From: an uncultured Polaribacter sp.
GTDB taxonomy: Bacteria > Bacteroidota > Bacteroidia > Flavobacteriales > Flavobacteriaceae
Direction: 5' to 3'
NCBI GenBank assembly: GCA_943788045.1
Contig: CALSOT010000006.1
Coordinates: 124,001-188,000, forward strand
Length of the DNA stretch: 64,000 bases
The notes under the pieces are model-generated. The model worked only from the letters and a program-made list of their open reading frames with translations. It was not told the DNA's origin and did no database searches. The position numbers and the translations under genes were made by a program. The first letter of the stretch is position 1. The number at the start of each line of letters is the position of its first letter. Below, in pieces: positions 9,401 through 17,294 of the stretch.

Positions 9401-10937
9401 GACCTGGGGTAGTGGATGGACTGGACAATTAGGAAACGGAACTTTCGGAAATGCCAACCAACCAGTACTTGTTTCAGGTGACATTCAATGGGAAACTACC
9501 GGTGGTGGATGGCTCTTTCAAACAGCAATAGCCACCGATAATACTATTTATGGATGGGGATATAATAGATTAGGTGGTTTAGGTGGGCTTGGAGAAGTGT
9601 CTTCAGAATACCTAGATTGGACCACAGATGCATCTATTATTGAAGGTGCTTTTTCATTAAGTGATTTGGGTTATGTAATCATTCAAGATTCAGATGTAAT
9701 AGATTATGAAACGATTAGCAATAATCAAGGAAGAAGCGAAAATATCATGACAAATTCACCTGTAGAAATTACGATTCCTATGACGATGTCTGATGGTATA
9801 AATACTTCGGATCCTGAAGATGTAATTTTTAAAATTATTAATATTAACGAAACTCCAACAGATATAGAACTATCTGAAATTGAATTTGATGAGGACAATA
9901 GTATTGGTTTAGAAGTTTCACAAATAACTGTGAATGACCCCGATTTAATAGATTCTCACAGTTTAGAGATTGATTCTCAATATGGAGATTATGAAAAATT
10001 TGAAATCATAAATGATAAATTAAAATTAACTCAAACTGTTTCTTTTCATGAATTTCAAACCTTAAGTGTAAAAATTACCGCTGCAGATGAGGGTGGATTA
10101 TCTTTTTCAAAAATATTTACAGTAAATGTTAAAGATATCAATGATGCCCCAGTTGCAGTGAATGATGAATACACCCTTTCGGAAGATTCTGATAGCACGC
10201 CAATTAATGTAACCTCAAATGATTTAGATGAGGATGATGATAACCTAACAATTACCAGTTTTAGTTCTGACCGAACTGAATCTGACATCTCAATCTCATT
10301 AGATGGGAAGCAAATTAAATATGCACCTGAGGAAAATTTTTATGGAACAGAAATCATTACATACGAACTCTCTGATGGAGAATTAACCTCTACAGCCACC
10401 TTAACAATATCTGTAAGTGCTGAAAATGATGCTCCTATAGCAGAAGACGGACAAATCACTATAGATGAAGAAAAGAATGGAATAGTCACTTTAATTGCCT
10501 CTGATATTGATAGCAGCGAGCTTACATTTAGCGTACAAGACCAACCTAATCATGGATCTGTAACAATAGACGAAAATATTGCCACTTATAAAGCTGATGC
10601 ATCTTATACAGGAGCAGATAGTTTTACTTTTACAGCATCTGACGGAAGTGCAGAAAGTAATATAGCAACCATACTAATAGATGGAACATTGAGTGCAGAT
10701 ATCTTTCGTTTAAGCACCATTGAAGCATATCCAAACCCATTAGGTAATTACTATATTATCGATAGTTATTTTCCATTACAACTAAATATCTATGATATAA
10801 CAGGTAGCATTTTAAACACATATTCTTTAAAAGAAGGTGAAAACAGAATTGACACGTCTTTATTATCAGCTGGAATTTATCTTTTCAAGTATATGCATAA
10901 AAAGAATACAAAAATACAAATGGTAATTAAAAAATAA
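6465..10937 (+). CDS. Secreted RCC1-propeller / cadherin-like protein with T9SS tail
   Basis: A 1490-residue protein with a signal peptide ending SYAQ (residue 21). Residues about 60-585 and 845-1085 are RCC1 propeller repeats (recurring LWGWG, GQLGNG and DSDW motifs). The propeller is interrupted at about 584-670 by a Gly-rich segment of a type seen in phage tail proteins (GESFKEDDIITV). A CBM4/9-like jelly roll follows at about 675-818 (LLTNGNFETQDDSW ... VNIDDVSLI). After the propeller come a cadherin-like domain (about 1128-1225) and two Ig-like/VCBS-type repeats (NDAPVAVNDEYTLSED, NDAPIAEDGQITIDEE). A T9SS type A domain (IEAYPNPLG ... IQMVIKK) ends the protein. The likely role is surface binding or adhesion; no enzyme motif was seen. 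Confidence 0.85.
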   Translation: MKTIKKICILIIILFNLQSYAQGDTSCFSIEPNQIIEVPENAQVGDTIATIQYCSSGEWKKLETEYFSTLALKENGQLYTWGYNAAGSWPPITAGLDSNQEIIFEPNLVKDPIDNSQDFLLDDVASSLYMAFGIKASDQSLWGWGRDENGSLGIGEFLNAYDNIFRVPQLLNDSNTWKTVSAGNYHGNAIDTEGKLWGWGWCDGAWDQSGFDYTVFTPTQVGSDSDWEVVSCGYSNTFLIKKDGTLWVMGRDIDGSSGLGENPTEEGIVQIGTDSDWRAISSYSTGSIAIKNNGELYVWGQNDGGELGFNPNNIKKIFVPTQIPGSENINFTHADIGSQHGLASDIDGNYYGWGENLSGQLGNGEINTFEEFQLIETGGISTSYVSAAGRTSGFITEGGSMRMFGSNDAGQLGYGEDAVTNPNVPIVVNLGEDLKNATIIKYNSSAIAQGVLTDDGQLWVWGDNQYGRLGVGHADRIAANYYPNRIGESSDVWTDFSHSGQNLYAVKDNKLFAAGQGDHNNIGLGLLNTENQFSMTEVPGVDISEIETWQSSWAGFISIKKNGELWGFGGNWNGQLARNPNTQMQNTMHTVDINNDGFGGINSVDNISEANVSRFSGEYETGQFTTNGQGSNANFLIKINDIGEASVSVIDGGESFKEDDIITVSNYEFGDNRKRSLLTNGNFETQDDSWIIGTNDSSAAPVVTVGNNTYYSFNVLEADEVWKVNVSQKTEILEGDNYTLTFDAWSNTNRSIVAGIGLSSAPYTAATETIALTTERKTYTLTLDANFGDIGARVLFDIGGEIGEVNIDDVSLINNNVAPDLTFQVDVFGDNVGKSSIPYYQKLNNDSDWHKIYDTKGTNTLIVEKNDGSIWFAGGNNGGPETDLYAALGINDYNNDGLVEVFPVGNDWNTFSSSEGTVIGIKDDGTMWSIGSNSQGRAGLGVDDGWINEITQIGLDSDWKHINLNGPTALAIKTDNTLWTWGSGWTGQLGNGTFGNANQPVLVSGDIQWETTGGGWLFQTAIATDNTIYGWGYNRLGGLGGLGEVSSEYLDWTTDASIIEGAFSLSDLGYVIIQDSDVIDYETISNNQGRSENIMTNSPVEITIPMTMSDGINTSDPEDVIFKIININETPTDIELSEIEFDEDNSIGLEVSQITVNDPDLIDSHSLEIDSQYGDYEKFEIINDKLKLTQTVSFHEFQTLSVKITAADEGGLSFSKIFTVNVKDINDAPVAVNDEYTLSEDSDSTPINVTSNDLDEDDDNLTITSFSSDRTESDISISLDGKQIKYAPEENFYGTEIITYELSDGELTSTATLTISVSAENDAPIAEDGQITIDEEKNGIVTLIASDIDSSELTFSVQDQPNHGSVTIDENIATYKADASYTGADSFTFTASDGSAESNIATILIDGTLSADIFRLSTIEAYPNPLGNYYIIDSYFPLQLNIYDITGSILNTYSLKEGENRIDTSLLSAGIYLFKYMHKKNTKIQMVIKK

Positions 10938-11033
10938 ATTCGATTCTACTCTTATTAGCTTATAGTTATTATTCCAAAGAATAAAATTTTATTTGCAGTA
11001 GCATTCGATTTCTTATTTTGGTGAAAAAAAGCA

Positions 11034-11064
11034 CAAAAAAAATCCAGCCTTAAGCTGGATTTTT
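11034..11064. terminator. Bidirectional rho-independent terminator
   Basis: An 8-bp perfect stem AATCCAGC/GCTGGATT with a 5-base loop is flanked by an A run on the left and a T run on the right. It lies between the convergent RCC1 and rluB genes and can serve both. Confidence 0.8.
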
Positions 11065-11071
11065 AAAAACT

Positions 11072-11926
11072 TTATTTCAGTATTTGAAGATTTGTAACTT
11101 CTAAATTTGTTAACTCTCTCCACCTACCTCTCGGTAAATTTTTCTTAGTTAACTCTGCAAAAACGACTCTATCTAATTTATTTACCTTATAACCAACATG
11201 TTCAAAAATCTTACGTACAATCCTATTTCTACCCGAATGAATTTCGATACCTATTTCTGATTTTGGTTGACCATCAACATAAGAAATTGCATCTATAAAT
11301 ACCTTTCTACCTTCAATAATAACATCTCCTCTTAATTTCTCTAAATCTCTTAAATCTAATTTTCTATCTAAAGAAGCATGATATAATTTACGAACGTTAT
11401 GTTTTGGATGCGTTAACTTTTTTGCTAAATCTCCATCATTGGTAAACAACAATAAACCAGTTGTGTTTCTATCTAATCGACCTACAGGATATATCCTTTC
11501 TTTGGATGCATTAGCCACCAATTCCATTACTGTTTTTCGACCTCTATCATCATCCATAGTGGTGATGTAGTTCTTAGGTTTATTTAGTAAGATGTATCTT
11601 TTTTGTTCTGGTGTGATAGAAGTTCCATCAAAACGAACAATATCATCTGGCTGAACTTTATACCCCATTTCCGTAACAAGCTTGCCATTTACCTCAACAC
11701 TCCCATGCTCAATATAAGTATCTGCTTCCCTTCGAGAACAAACTCCTGAATTTGCAATGTACTTATTCAAACGGATCCCCGATGACTCATCTGATTTTGG
11801 CGCCTCTTTAATTTTAGTAAAAGTTTTTTTAGGGCTTTTTCTTGACAAAGGTTTGCTTTTTCTACTTAGAGGTGTACTTTTTTTTCCTTCTTGTCGTCCT
11901 CTCGACGAGTTTCTATCTGATTTCAT
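11072..11926 (-). CDS. rluB: rRNA pseudouridine synthase, RluB/RsuA family
   Basis: A 284-residue enzyme that isomerises a uridine in ribosomal RNA to pseudouridine. A basic Ser/Lys/Arg-rich tail (residues 1-48) precedes an S4 RNA-binding domain (about 51-98, IRLNKYIANSGVCSRREAD). The catalytic domain has the hallmark GRLDRNTTGLL, with the catalytic aspartate at about residue 152. The family motif RNRIVRKIFEHVGYKV lies near the C terminus. The basic extension is common in Bacteroidetes members. A TACTTTTG promoter element stands 18 bases before the ATG. The exact target uridine (RluB or RluF/RsuA type) cannot be fixed from sequence alone. Confidence 0.92.
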   Translation of the reverse strand: MKSDRNSSRGRQEGKKSTPLSRKSKPLSRKSPKKTFTKIKEAPKSDESSGIRLNKYIANSGVCSRREADTYIEHGSVEVNGKLVTEMGYKVQPDDIVRFDGTSITPEQKRYILLNKPKNYITTMDDDRGRKTVMELVANASKERIYPVGRLDRNTTGLLLFTNDGDLAKKLTHPKHNVRKLYHASLDRKLDLRDLEKLRGDVIIEGRKVFIDAISYVDGQPKSEIGIEIHSGRNRIVRKIFEHVGYKVNKLDRVVFAELTKKNLPRGRWRELTNLEVTNLQILK

Positions 11927-11944
11927 TACTTATTATAATTTGTG

Positions 11945-11952
11945 CAAAAGTA
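11945..11952 (-). promoter_or_regulatory. Bacteroidetes -7 promoter element of rluB
   Basis: TACTTTTG on the minus strand matches TAnnTTTG and ends 18 bases before the rluB start. No clear -33 TTTG partner was seen. Confidence 0.45.
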
Positions 11953-11965
11953 AGTATAAAAAATC

Positions 11966-12883
11966 TTAATTCAATCTGTCTATTAACTTTTCTATTATCA
12001 GAGATTTATCAATAAAAATTATAGAAAAAACTCCTATTAACAATAACACTTTCAAAACATTATGCATTATTCTATATTGGTTAGTTTTTGTTGAGTTCCA
12101 TAAATAAAACCCTAAAAAAACTAAAACAATTAAAGTAAAATAAAAATAGTATCTTATATAACTTAATGAAGGATCACTCAACAAGATTCCTATTGGAAAA
12201 AGTGTTAATATTAATAGAAATATTGATAATTGTTTCGTCTTTTTCTCTCCATAAAAAATAGGGAACGTGTCGTAATCATTCACTATAGCCCCTTTCATAT
12301 TCTGTAAATCTTTAAGTAATTCTCTTACTGTTAGTAATAAAAACAAGAAAACAGCATACACAAAAATTATCTTTGAGAAATTTTTAAAATACACAAATAC
12401 TGCAAAGAAAGGAAGAATTGTAAGTACAGTAGCAGAAATAAGGCCAATAAGTGGGTATTTTTTTAACTTATGCGAGTATAACCAAATAGCAAAAATATAA
12501 AGAGCAAAAAATAAGGCTGCCTTTACTGAAATTAGAAGCCCAAAAATAAAACCTAAAACATTTAAAAGAAAATACAATTTTAATTTAGTTGCTTGCTTTA
12601 CATAATCGTCTAACCCTGCTTTTAGAGGTCGGTTGATTCTATCAACTTTTACATCATAAAAGTTATTGATAATATAGCCTGCAGCTACAACACAAATACT
12701 GGCTAAAATGATATAAAGTAAATCTATGTCAAAAACAATGTAAGAGAGAGATTTTTTAGGTGAAAAAATAAAAATAGCCGCTAAATACTGTGCTAAAACT
12801 AAAACTAGAATATTATAACCCCTTATAACCGAAAGTAAACTTAAAAATTTTAAAATGATTCTCTTTAACTTAAAGCTTAACAT
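11966..12883 (-). CDS. UbiA-family prenyltransferase (geranylgeranylglycerol-phosphate transferase-like)
   Basis: A 305-residue integral membrane protein with about eight or nine hydrophobic segments. The first aspartate-rich motif of UbiA enzymes is visible at residues 73-81 (NNFYDVKVD, followed by RINRP). A second acidic motif, NDYDTFPIFYGEKKT, lies in the second half. UbiA enzymes transfer a polyprenyl chain to a small acceptor in the membrane. Flavobacterial members next to mevalonate genes are often labelled geranylgeranylglycerol-phosphate geranylgeranyltransferase, but the true acceptor is not known to me. The gene follows the mevalonate kinase gene by 4 bp, so the two are almost certainly co-transcribed. 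Confidence 0.85.
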   Translation of the reverse strand: MLSFKLKRIILKFLSLLSVIRGYNILVLVLAQYLAAIFIFSPKKSLSYIVFDIDLLYIILASICVVAAGYIINNFYDVKVDRINRPLKAGLDDYVKQATKLKLYFLLNVLGFIFGLLISVKAALFFALYIFAIWLYSHKLKKYPLIGLISATVLTILPFFAVFVYFKNFSKIIFVYAVFLFLLLTVRELLKDLQNMKGAIVNDYDTFPIFYGEKKTKQLSIFLLILTLFPIGILLSDPSLSYIRYYFYFTLIVLVFLGFYLWNSTKTNQYRIMHNVLKVLLLIGVFSIIFIDKSLIIEKLIDRLN

Positions 12884-12887
12884 AAAG

Positions 12888-13814
12888 CTAAAATCTATAA
12901 ACCAATTCTAACCTATAATCTTTCAAGCTTTTTTGCGCTTTCTCGTAATCTTCAGCAAAACCTAAAATATAACCTCCTCCGCCAGAACCACAAAGTTTCA
13001 AGTAATAATCATTACTACTTATACCGTTTTCCCAAACTTTATGAAAAGCATCAGGTATCATCGGTTTAAAGTTCTTTAAAACTATTTTTGACAATGATTT
13101 TACATTACCAAATAATGATTTAACATTACCTCCTAAGAAATCTTCGATACAAGCATCTGTTGTTATTGAAAACTCTTCGCTAATCATTTTTCTAAAACCT
13201 TCGTTTTTCATCTTATTCATAAAGATGTTAACCATAGGTTCTGTTTCTCCAATTTGCTCAGAATCTAATAAGAAAACAGCTCCTTTTCCTTTTTTTTGCG
13301 AAGGAATTCCTGCAGGTTCAACATTATCTTTCGAGTTGATTAAAATAGGCAAGCTCAAGTAACTATTTAAAGGATCTAATCCTGAACTTTGACCATGAAA
13401 GAAAGATTCCATTAAAGAAAAAACGCCTTTTAGGTTCAATAACTTTTCTCTAGTTAAGTTCTCTAGAACAGTAATTTTTTCATCGGCATATTTATCATAG
13501 ATCGAAGCGACTAAAGCACCAGAACTACCAATACCATAACCTTGTGGAATAGAAGAATCGAAATACATTCCGTTTTCGATATCCGCTTTTAAACTCTTTA
13601 AATTAAAAGAAACTAAATCTGTATCTAATGAAGCTAAGTGTTCATAAAAATGCATCAAGTTTTTATTAGAAACTTCATGATTTCCTGATAAATCTTGAGA
13701 AGATTTTAAAGCTCCTCTGTAAGTGTTAAATGGAATTGCTAAACCTTTAGAATCTTTTATGATTCCATACTCTCCAAAAAGAAGAATTTTAGCATAAAAT
13801 AGGGGTCCTTTCAT
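12888..13814 (-). CDS. mvk: Mevalonate kinase (GHMP family)
   Basis: A 308-residue cytosolic kinase that phosphorylates mevalonate. It has the GHMP motifs: an N-terminal LLFGEYGII, the ATP-binding loop YGIGSSGALVAS (residues about 93-104), HGQSSGLDPLNSYL with the likely catalytic Asp at about 147, and the third motif CGSGGGGYILGF near the C terminus. The promoter element TATTTTTG stands 18 bases before the ATG. The UbiA-type prenyltransferase gene follows immediately. Together with mvaD upstream, and the GYDIA kinase and HMG-CoA reductase at 20-23 kb, it supplies isoprenoid precursors by the mevalonate route, which is normal for Flavobacteriaceae. Confidence 0.93.
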   Translation of the reverse strand: MKGPLFYAKILLFGEYGIIKDSKGLAIPFNTYRGALKSSQDLSGNHEVSNKNLMHFYEHLASLDTDLVSFNLKSLKADIENGMYFDSSIPQGYGIGSSGALVASIYDKYADEKITVLENLTREKLLNLKGVFSLMESFFHGQSSGLDPLNSYLSLPILINSKDNVEPAGIPSQKKGKGAVFLLDSEQIGETEPMVNIFMNKMKNEGFRKMISEEFSITTDACIEDFLGGNVKSLFGNVKSLSKIVLKNFKPMIPDAFHKVWENGISSNDYYLKLCGSGGGGYILGFAEDYEKAQKSLKDYRLELVYRF

Positions 13815-13832
13815 TTTTCTTTCAATTTAGTA

Positions 13833-13840
13833 CAAAAATA
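13833..13840 (-). promoter_or_regulatory. Bacteroidetes -7 promoter element of mevalonate kinase gene
   Basis: TATTTTTG on the minus strand ends 18 bases before the start codon, the same spacing as at rluB and surE. Confidence 0.45.
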
Positions 13841-13865
13841 CAAATTTAATATAACATGGTTCCCT

Positions 13866-14261
13866 TTAAAAGTTCTTATAATAAGATTTCCAAATACCAA
13901 CCTTATCACCATTTTTATATTTTCCTTTTTCTTTAATTTTTCCGTTTTTGTAATATATTTTCCAGATACCTTCTTTTAAACCATTTTCAAATTTTCCAGA
14001 AATTTTTAACTCACCTGATTCATAAAATTCCGAGAAATTATCAATAGGCTTCCGTTTTAAATAATTTAATTTTCTAAAGATATTACCGCTCTTATAAAAA
14101 TAGTTTTCTTTCTTTTTATCTTCGGAAATAACTTTATAATAAACCGAATTTATTTTATTTGTTTCTTTCAAATCAACATCTAACCAAATGGTTTTTTGCG
14201 AATAAACAGATAACGACAAAAGAAAAATCACTATTGATATAAACTTAGTGTAAGGTTTCAT
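13866..14261 (-). CDS. Small secreted MORN-repeat protein
   Basis: A 131-residue protein with a signal peptide (hydrophobic residues 8-20, ending VYSQ). The C-terminal half holds MORN/YwqK-type repeats: LKISGKFENGLKEGIWKIYY and KEKGKYKNGDKVGIWKSYY. Such repeats occur in many exported Bacteroidetes proteins of unknown role. The gene stands between mvaD and the mevalonate kinase gene on the same strand, 25 bp from mvaD. Nothing in the sequence links it to isoprenoid synthesis. Confidence 0.8.
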   Translation of the reverse strand: MKPYTKFISIVIFLLSLSVYSQKTIWLDVDLKETNKINSVYYKVISEDKKKENYFYKSGNIFRKLNYLKRKPIDNFSEFYESGELKISGKFENGLKEGIWKIYYKNGKIKEKGKYKNGDKVGIWKSYYKNF

Positions 14262-14286
14262 TTAAGATTTTTTTAGACTGAGAATT

Positions 14287-15366
14287 TTACAATTGTTTTG
14301 CTCCAAAGCCCACAGTATCACAAATATAATGATTTTTCTGGCAGTACTTAGACAACTCATTTTCAATAAATTGATTCACAGCTTCCTTTTCTACTTCAGG
14401 ATATAAAACATGCACATTCGCACCTGCATCTAACGTAAAACAAATATTACTATCATTTTCATTTCTGTATTCCCAAATACGATTGATAATTTCTAAAGTA
14501 TTTGGTTTCATTAGAATAAAATACGGATTACTTGTCATCATCATTGCATGCAACGTAAGCGCTTCACTTTCTACCAAACTTACAAATGCTTTGATATCTC
14601 CATTTTGAAGAATTTCTGATATTTTAGATAAGTTTTCATTCGCCTGCGCAAAACGATTTTCGGCATACGGATGATCGTGCATTAAATTATGACCAATTGT
14701 ACTAGAAACTTGTTTTTCACCTTTATCAACCAAAAGAATTGCATCTTGATAATTTTCGAAAACAGCATGTACTTTATAAGGAAATCTTACACCAAATAAA
14801 TCTGAACTTCCTTCAATTTCCGGGTGATTTCCCCAAACAACCATGGGTCCTTCTATACTTCTACTTGCGCTTCCAGAACCTAATCTTGCCAAGAAAGAAG
14901 CTTTTTTGTTAATGTATTCTTCTGTCAACTCTGAATTTAATTCATTCTCCAAACTCATTAAACACCTTGCAATTGCACTTAATCCACTGGCAGAAGAAGC
15001 AATTCCGCTAGAATGAGGGAAAGAATTCTCTGAATTTATAATCATTTTATATTCAAAAATGTAGGGACAATATTCTTGTATTCTTGCAAAGAACTCAGCG
15101 ATCTTTGGTTTGAAGGCATCTTTTTGTTTCCCTTCAAAAAATAAATCGAATTCGACTGCGTCACCCTTCTCTTTTTTATCAAATTCGATGGTAGTAATTG
15201 TATGACAATTATTTAATGTAAAACTAATAGAAGCGTTTTTTGGTATTTGAGGATTACTCTTTCCCCAATACTTAACCAACGCAATATTGCTTGGTGTTTG
15301 CCATGTATAAGTGGATTTATCAACAAATTTTAAATCGGATTTTACTAAAAAATGAGCTGTATTCAA
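14287..15366 (-). CDS. mvaD: Diphosphomevalonate decarboxylase
   Basis: A 359-residue enzyme of the last mevalonate step, converting mevalonate diphosphate to isopentenyl diphosphate with ATP. Motifs seen are SNIALVKYWGK (26-36), the ATP-binding stretch HSSGIASSASG (about 118-128), SASRSIEGP and the catalytic-region FTLDAGANVHVLYP. No ATG fits the start. The TTG at 15366 gives the expected N-terminal length and lies 17 bases after a TATCTTTG element, matching other genes here. GTG and TTG starts recur in this window. Confidence 0.93.
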   Translation of the reverse strand: MNTAHFLVKSDLKFVDKSTYTWQTPSNIALVKYWGKSNPQIPKNASISFTLNNCHTITTIEFDKKEKGDAVEFDLFFEGKQKDAFKPKIAEFFARIQEYCPYIFEYKMIINSENSFPHSSGIASSASGLSAIARCLMSLENELNSELTEEYINKKASFLARLGSGSASRSIEGPMVVWGNHPEIEGSSDLFGVRFPYKVHAVFENYQDAILLVDKGEKQVSSTIGHNLMHDHPYAENRFAQANENLSKISEILQNGDIKAFVSLVESEALTLHAMMMTSNPYFILMKPNTLEIINRIWEYRNENDSNICFTLDAGANVHVLYPEVEKEAVNQFIENELSKYCQKNHYICDTVGFGAKQL

Positions 15367-15383
15367 AGTCTTTAAATTTATTA

Positions 15384-15391
15384 CAAAGATA
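15384..15391 (-). promoter_or_regulatory. Bacteroidetes -7 promoter element of mvaD
   Basis: TATCTTTG on the minus strand, 17 bases before the TTG start of mvaD. The spacing supports that unusual start codon. Confidence 0.45.
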
Positions 15392-15400
15392 AAGTTTACA

Positions 15401-15679
15401 CTATACTTGTGCTAATTTTTGTAAAACGGATTCTTTATAACTCCTACTTATGGGAAGCGCTTTCTTATTAATTTCTATAAATTCATTTGTATAGGAAGTG
15501 ATTTTATTTAGCGGAACTACATAAGACCTATGAATTCGAATGAAATTCTTATTTAGCTTTTCTTCTAAATTGGTTATGGTTTCTCTTGTTCTAATTGTAT
15601 TGTCTATTGTAATTATTTTTACATAATCACTTAAACTTTGTACATAAAAAATATCTAAAAAGAAAGATAAACTACGATT
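15401..15679 (-). pseudogene. LytTR-type response regulator remnant (DNA-binding domain only)
   Basis: The minus strand encodes about 92 codons of a near-complete LytTR DNA-binding domain: LDIFYVQSLSDYVKII, TRETITNLEEKL, FIRIHRSYVVPLN and LPISRSYKES, ending at a TAG. There is no start codon, and a stop precedes the readable part. The receiver domain expected in an AlgR/LytR-type regulator is missing, as is any partner histidine kinase. The readable part has no internal frameshift, so the loss looks like a recent 5' truncation. It lies directly upstream of the mvaD promoter. Confidence 0.8.
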
Positions 15680-15717
15680 TTAATATAGCACAAACTAAAA
15701 TCTAAAGTCAATCCCCC

Positions 15718-15756
15718 AAAAGCATCATTTTTAAAATTTTAAAATGATGCTTTTTT
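15718..15756 (+). terminator. Orphan rho-independent terminator
   Basis: An AGCATCATTTT/AAAATGATGCT hairpin is followed by six T on the plus strand. It faces plus-strand transcripts, yet no plus-strand gene lies just upstream. It is probably left over from a rearrangement that also truncated the LytTR gene. Confidence 0.6.
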
Positions 15757-15761
15757 GTTTG

Positions 15762-15769
15762 TATTTTTG
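15762..15769 (+). promoter_or_regulatory. Bacteroidetes -7 element before thiN
   Basis: TATTTTTG ends only 6 bases before the ATG of thiN, which would give an almost leaderless mRNA. Confidence 0.35.
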
Positions 15770-15775
15770 TAACAA

Positions 15776-16393
15776 ATGAAAACCAAAAAAGTTTTTTTGC
15801 TATTAAATGGTACACCTCCCAATACAGTTCCAAACATTTCCAATTATGATGTGATTTGTGCAACAGATGGCGCTTATCAATATTTAAAAGAAAATAACAT
15901 TAAACCAGATTTTATTTCCGGTGATTTTGATTCTCTTGAAACTATTCCTAAAAACGTTAAAGTAATTCACACTCCAAATCAAGATTTAACAGATTTTGAT
16001 AAAATACTTCAAATTTTATTTGACCAAGATTTTTACCAAATTGATATTTATGGAGCAAGTGGAAATGAACAAGATCACTTTTTAGGAAACCTGCATACTG
16101 CTATTCAATGGAAAAACAAATTAAAACTTACTTTTTTGGATAATTATGGTAGTTATTTTTTAGCTGATAAAAGCACAATTATTACTGATTGTAAAAATAA
16201 AGTTGTTTCATTAGTTCCATTTCCTTCAGTAGAAAAGATAACTACAGAAGGTCTACAATACCAATTAAATGATGAAGATTTAGTTTTTGGAAAACGTATT
16301 GGAACAAGAAATAAAGCCAAAGAAAATAAAATTAAAATTACTTTTGAAAGCGGAAACTTATTCCTTTTTATAAATGAGCAAAACAATGAATAG
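15776..16393 (+). CDS. thiN: Thiamine pyrophosphokinase
   Basis: A 205-residue cytosolic enzyme that pyrophosphorylates thiamine to thiamine diphosphate with ATP. The N-terminal catalytic domain shows ATDGA (29-33), SGDFDSL (48-54), the TPNQDLTDFDK motif (66-76) and ASGNEQDHFLGNL. The C-terminal part is the beta-rich thiamine-binding domain (KVVSLVPF ... ITTEGLQYQLND). The length fits the family. It overlaps or abuts the next small gene, so the two probably share a transcript. Confidence 0.93.
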   Translation: MKTKKVFLLLNGTPPNTVPNISNYDVICATDGAYQYLKENNIKPDFISGDFDSLETIPKNVKVIHTPNQDLTDFDKILQILFDQDFYQIDIYGASGNEQDHFLGNLHTAIQWKNKLKLTFLDNYGSYFLADKSTIITDCKNKVVSLVPFPSVEKITTEGLQYQLNDEDLVFGKRIGTRNKAKENKIKITFESGNLFLFINEQNNE

Positions 16394-16619
16394 AAAAATA
16401 AAATTATTGTGGGATTTTAGAGGGCCTGATGCCAAAGAAACTGCAAAACATCATACAATTCATTTAAAAGAATTTGCAACAATTGAAAAACTAAACTTTC
16501 ATGAAATTGATATTCAAGAAAAAAACGAAATGCTATTTTCTGCATTCATTACTGTTGATGAAAAAGATATGAAAATATACAGAGATGCTTTAAAACCTCA
16601 TCGAGGTGAAGTTGCATAA
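16374..16619 (+). CDS. Conserved small protein of unknown function
   Basis: An 81-residue protein (77 if the ATG at 16386 is used) overlapping the end of thiN by 20 bp. It has no signal peptide or membrane segment. The sequence LLWDFRGPDAKETAKHHTIHLKEF is distinctive and histidine-rich. I recall similar small proteins in flavobacterial genomes but know no function. The overlap suggests translational coupling to thiN. Confidence 0.7.
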   Translation: MSKTMNRKIKLLWDFRGPDAKETAKHHTIHLKEFATIEKLNFHEIDIQEKNEMLFSAFITVDEKDMKIYRDALKPHRGEVA

Positions 16620-16637
16620 AACCAATAAAATGCTTAA

Positions 16638-17213
16638 ATGAATAGTTTAAAGATTTTTTTAAATTCAATATCAGAATTATCTGAAGAAACATGGAAAGAG
16701 GTTTTTCCTTTGTTTACAAAAGTTGAATTATCTCCGGGAGATTTCTTTGTAAAGGAAAATGTATATGCCAAAAAAATTGCTTTTTTAGAAGAAGGAATCA
16801 TTAGAGCTTTTTTTACAAATAAAGAAGCAAAAGAATATAACAAACAATTTTTTGTAAACGCTAGTTTTATTGGTGCATACTCATCTTTACTAACCAATGA
16901 AAAAAATAAAATACCTCAACAAGCACTATCTGAATGTATACTTTGGGAAGCAAAATACTCAGATATAAAAAAATTATTTAAAAAATTCCACGATTTTGAA
17001 AAGCTTGGAAGAAAAATAGCTGAATATTATTTTCTAGAAAAAGAAAGGAAAGAACTAGAAATGGCATTACTAAATGCTACAGAAAGATATGTACTCTTCA
17101 AAAAAAGCTTTCCTAATTTAGAGCAAAAGATTCCTCAATATCATATTGCATCTTATTTGGGAGTTACTGCCACGCAATTAAGCAGACTAAGAAATAAATT
17201 ACTCAAAGAATAG
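16638..17213 (+). CDS. Crp/Fnr-family transcriptional regulator
   Basis: A 191-residue protein with an N-terminal cyclic-nucleotide-binding-like beta barrel (about 20-110; ELSPGDFFVKEN, IAFLEEGIIRAFF) and a C-terminal helix-turn-helix (IASYLGVTATQLSRLRNKLL, 169-188). This architecture is common in Bacteroidetes, where the ligand is usually unknown and the Fnr iron-sulfur cysteines are missing, as here. The gene lies 18 bp after the small conserved gene and about 80 bp before the SMP-30-like gene. Its target is not evident. Confidence 0.88.
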   Translation: MNSLKIFLNSISELSEETWKEVFPLFTKVELSPGDFFVKENVYAKKIAFLEEGIIRAFFTNKEAKEYNKQFFVNASFIGAYSSLLTNEKNKIPQQALSECILWEAKYSDIKKLFKKFHDFEKLGRKIAEYYFLEKERKELEMALLNATERYVLFKKSFPNLEQKIPQYHIASYLGVTATQLSRLRNKLLKE

Positions 17214-17294
17214 CCAAAAATATTTCTTTACCTATGTAAACCAGTTTGTTAATCTTAAGATAGAATTTTGTCATTCATTATAAATACTATAATT

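Noticed and set aside
15680..15775. TPP riboswitch before the thiamine pyrophosphokinase gene
   Set aside because: There is no thi-box-like sequence and the space to the -7 element is too short; only a simple terminator hairpin is present.
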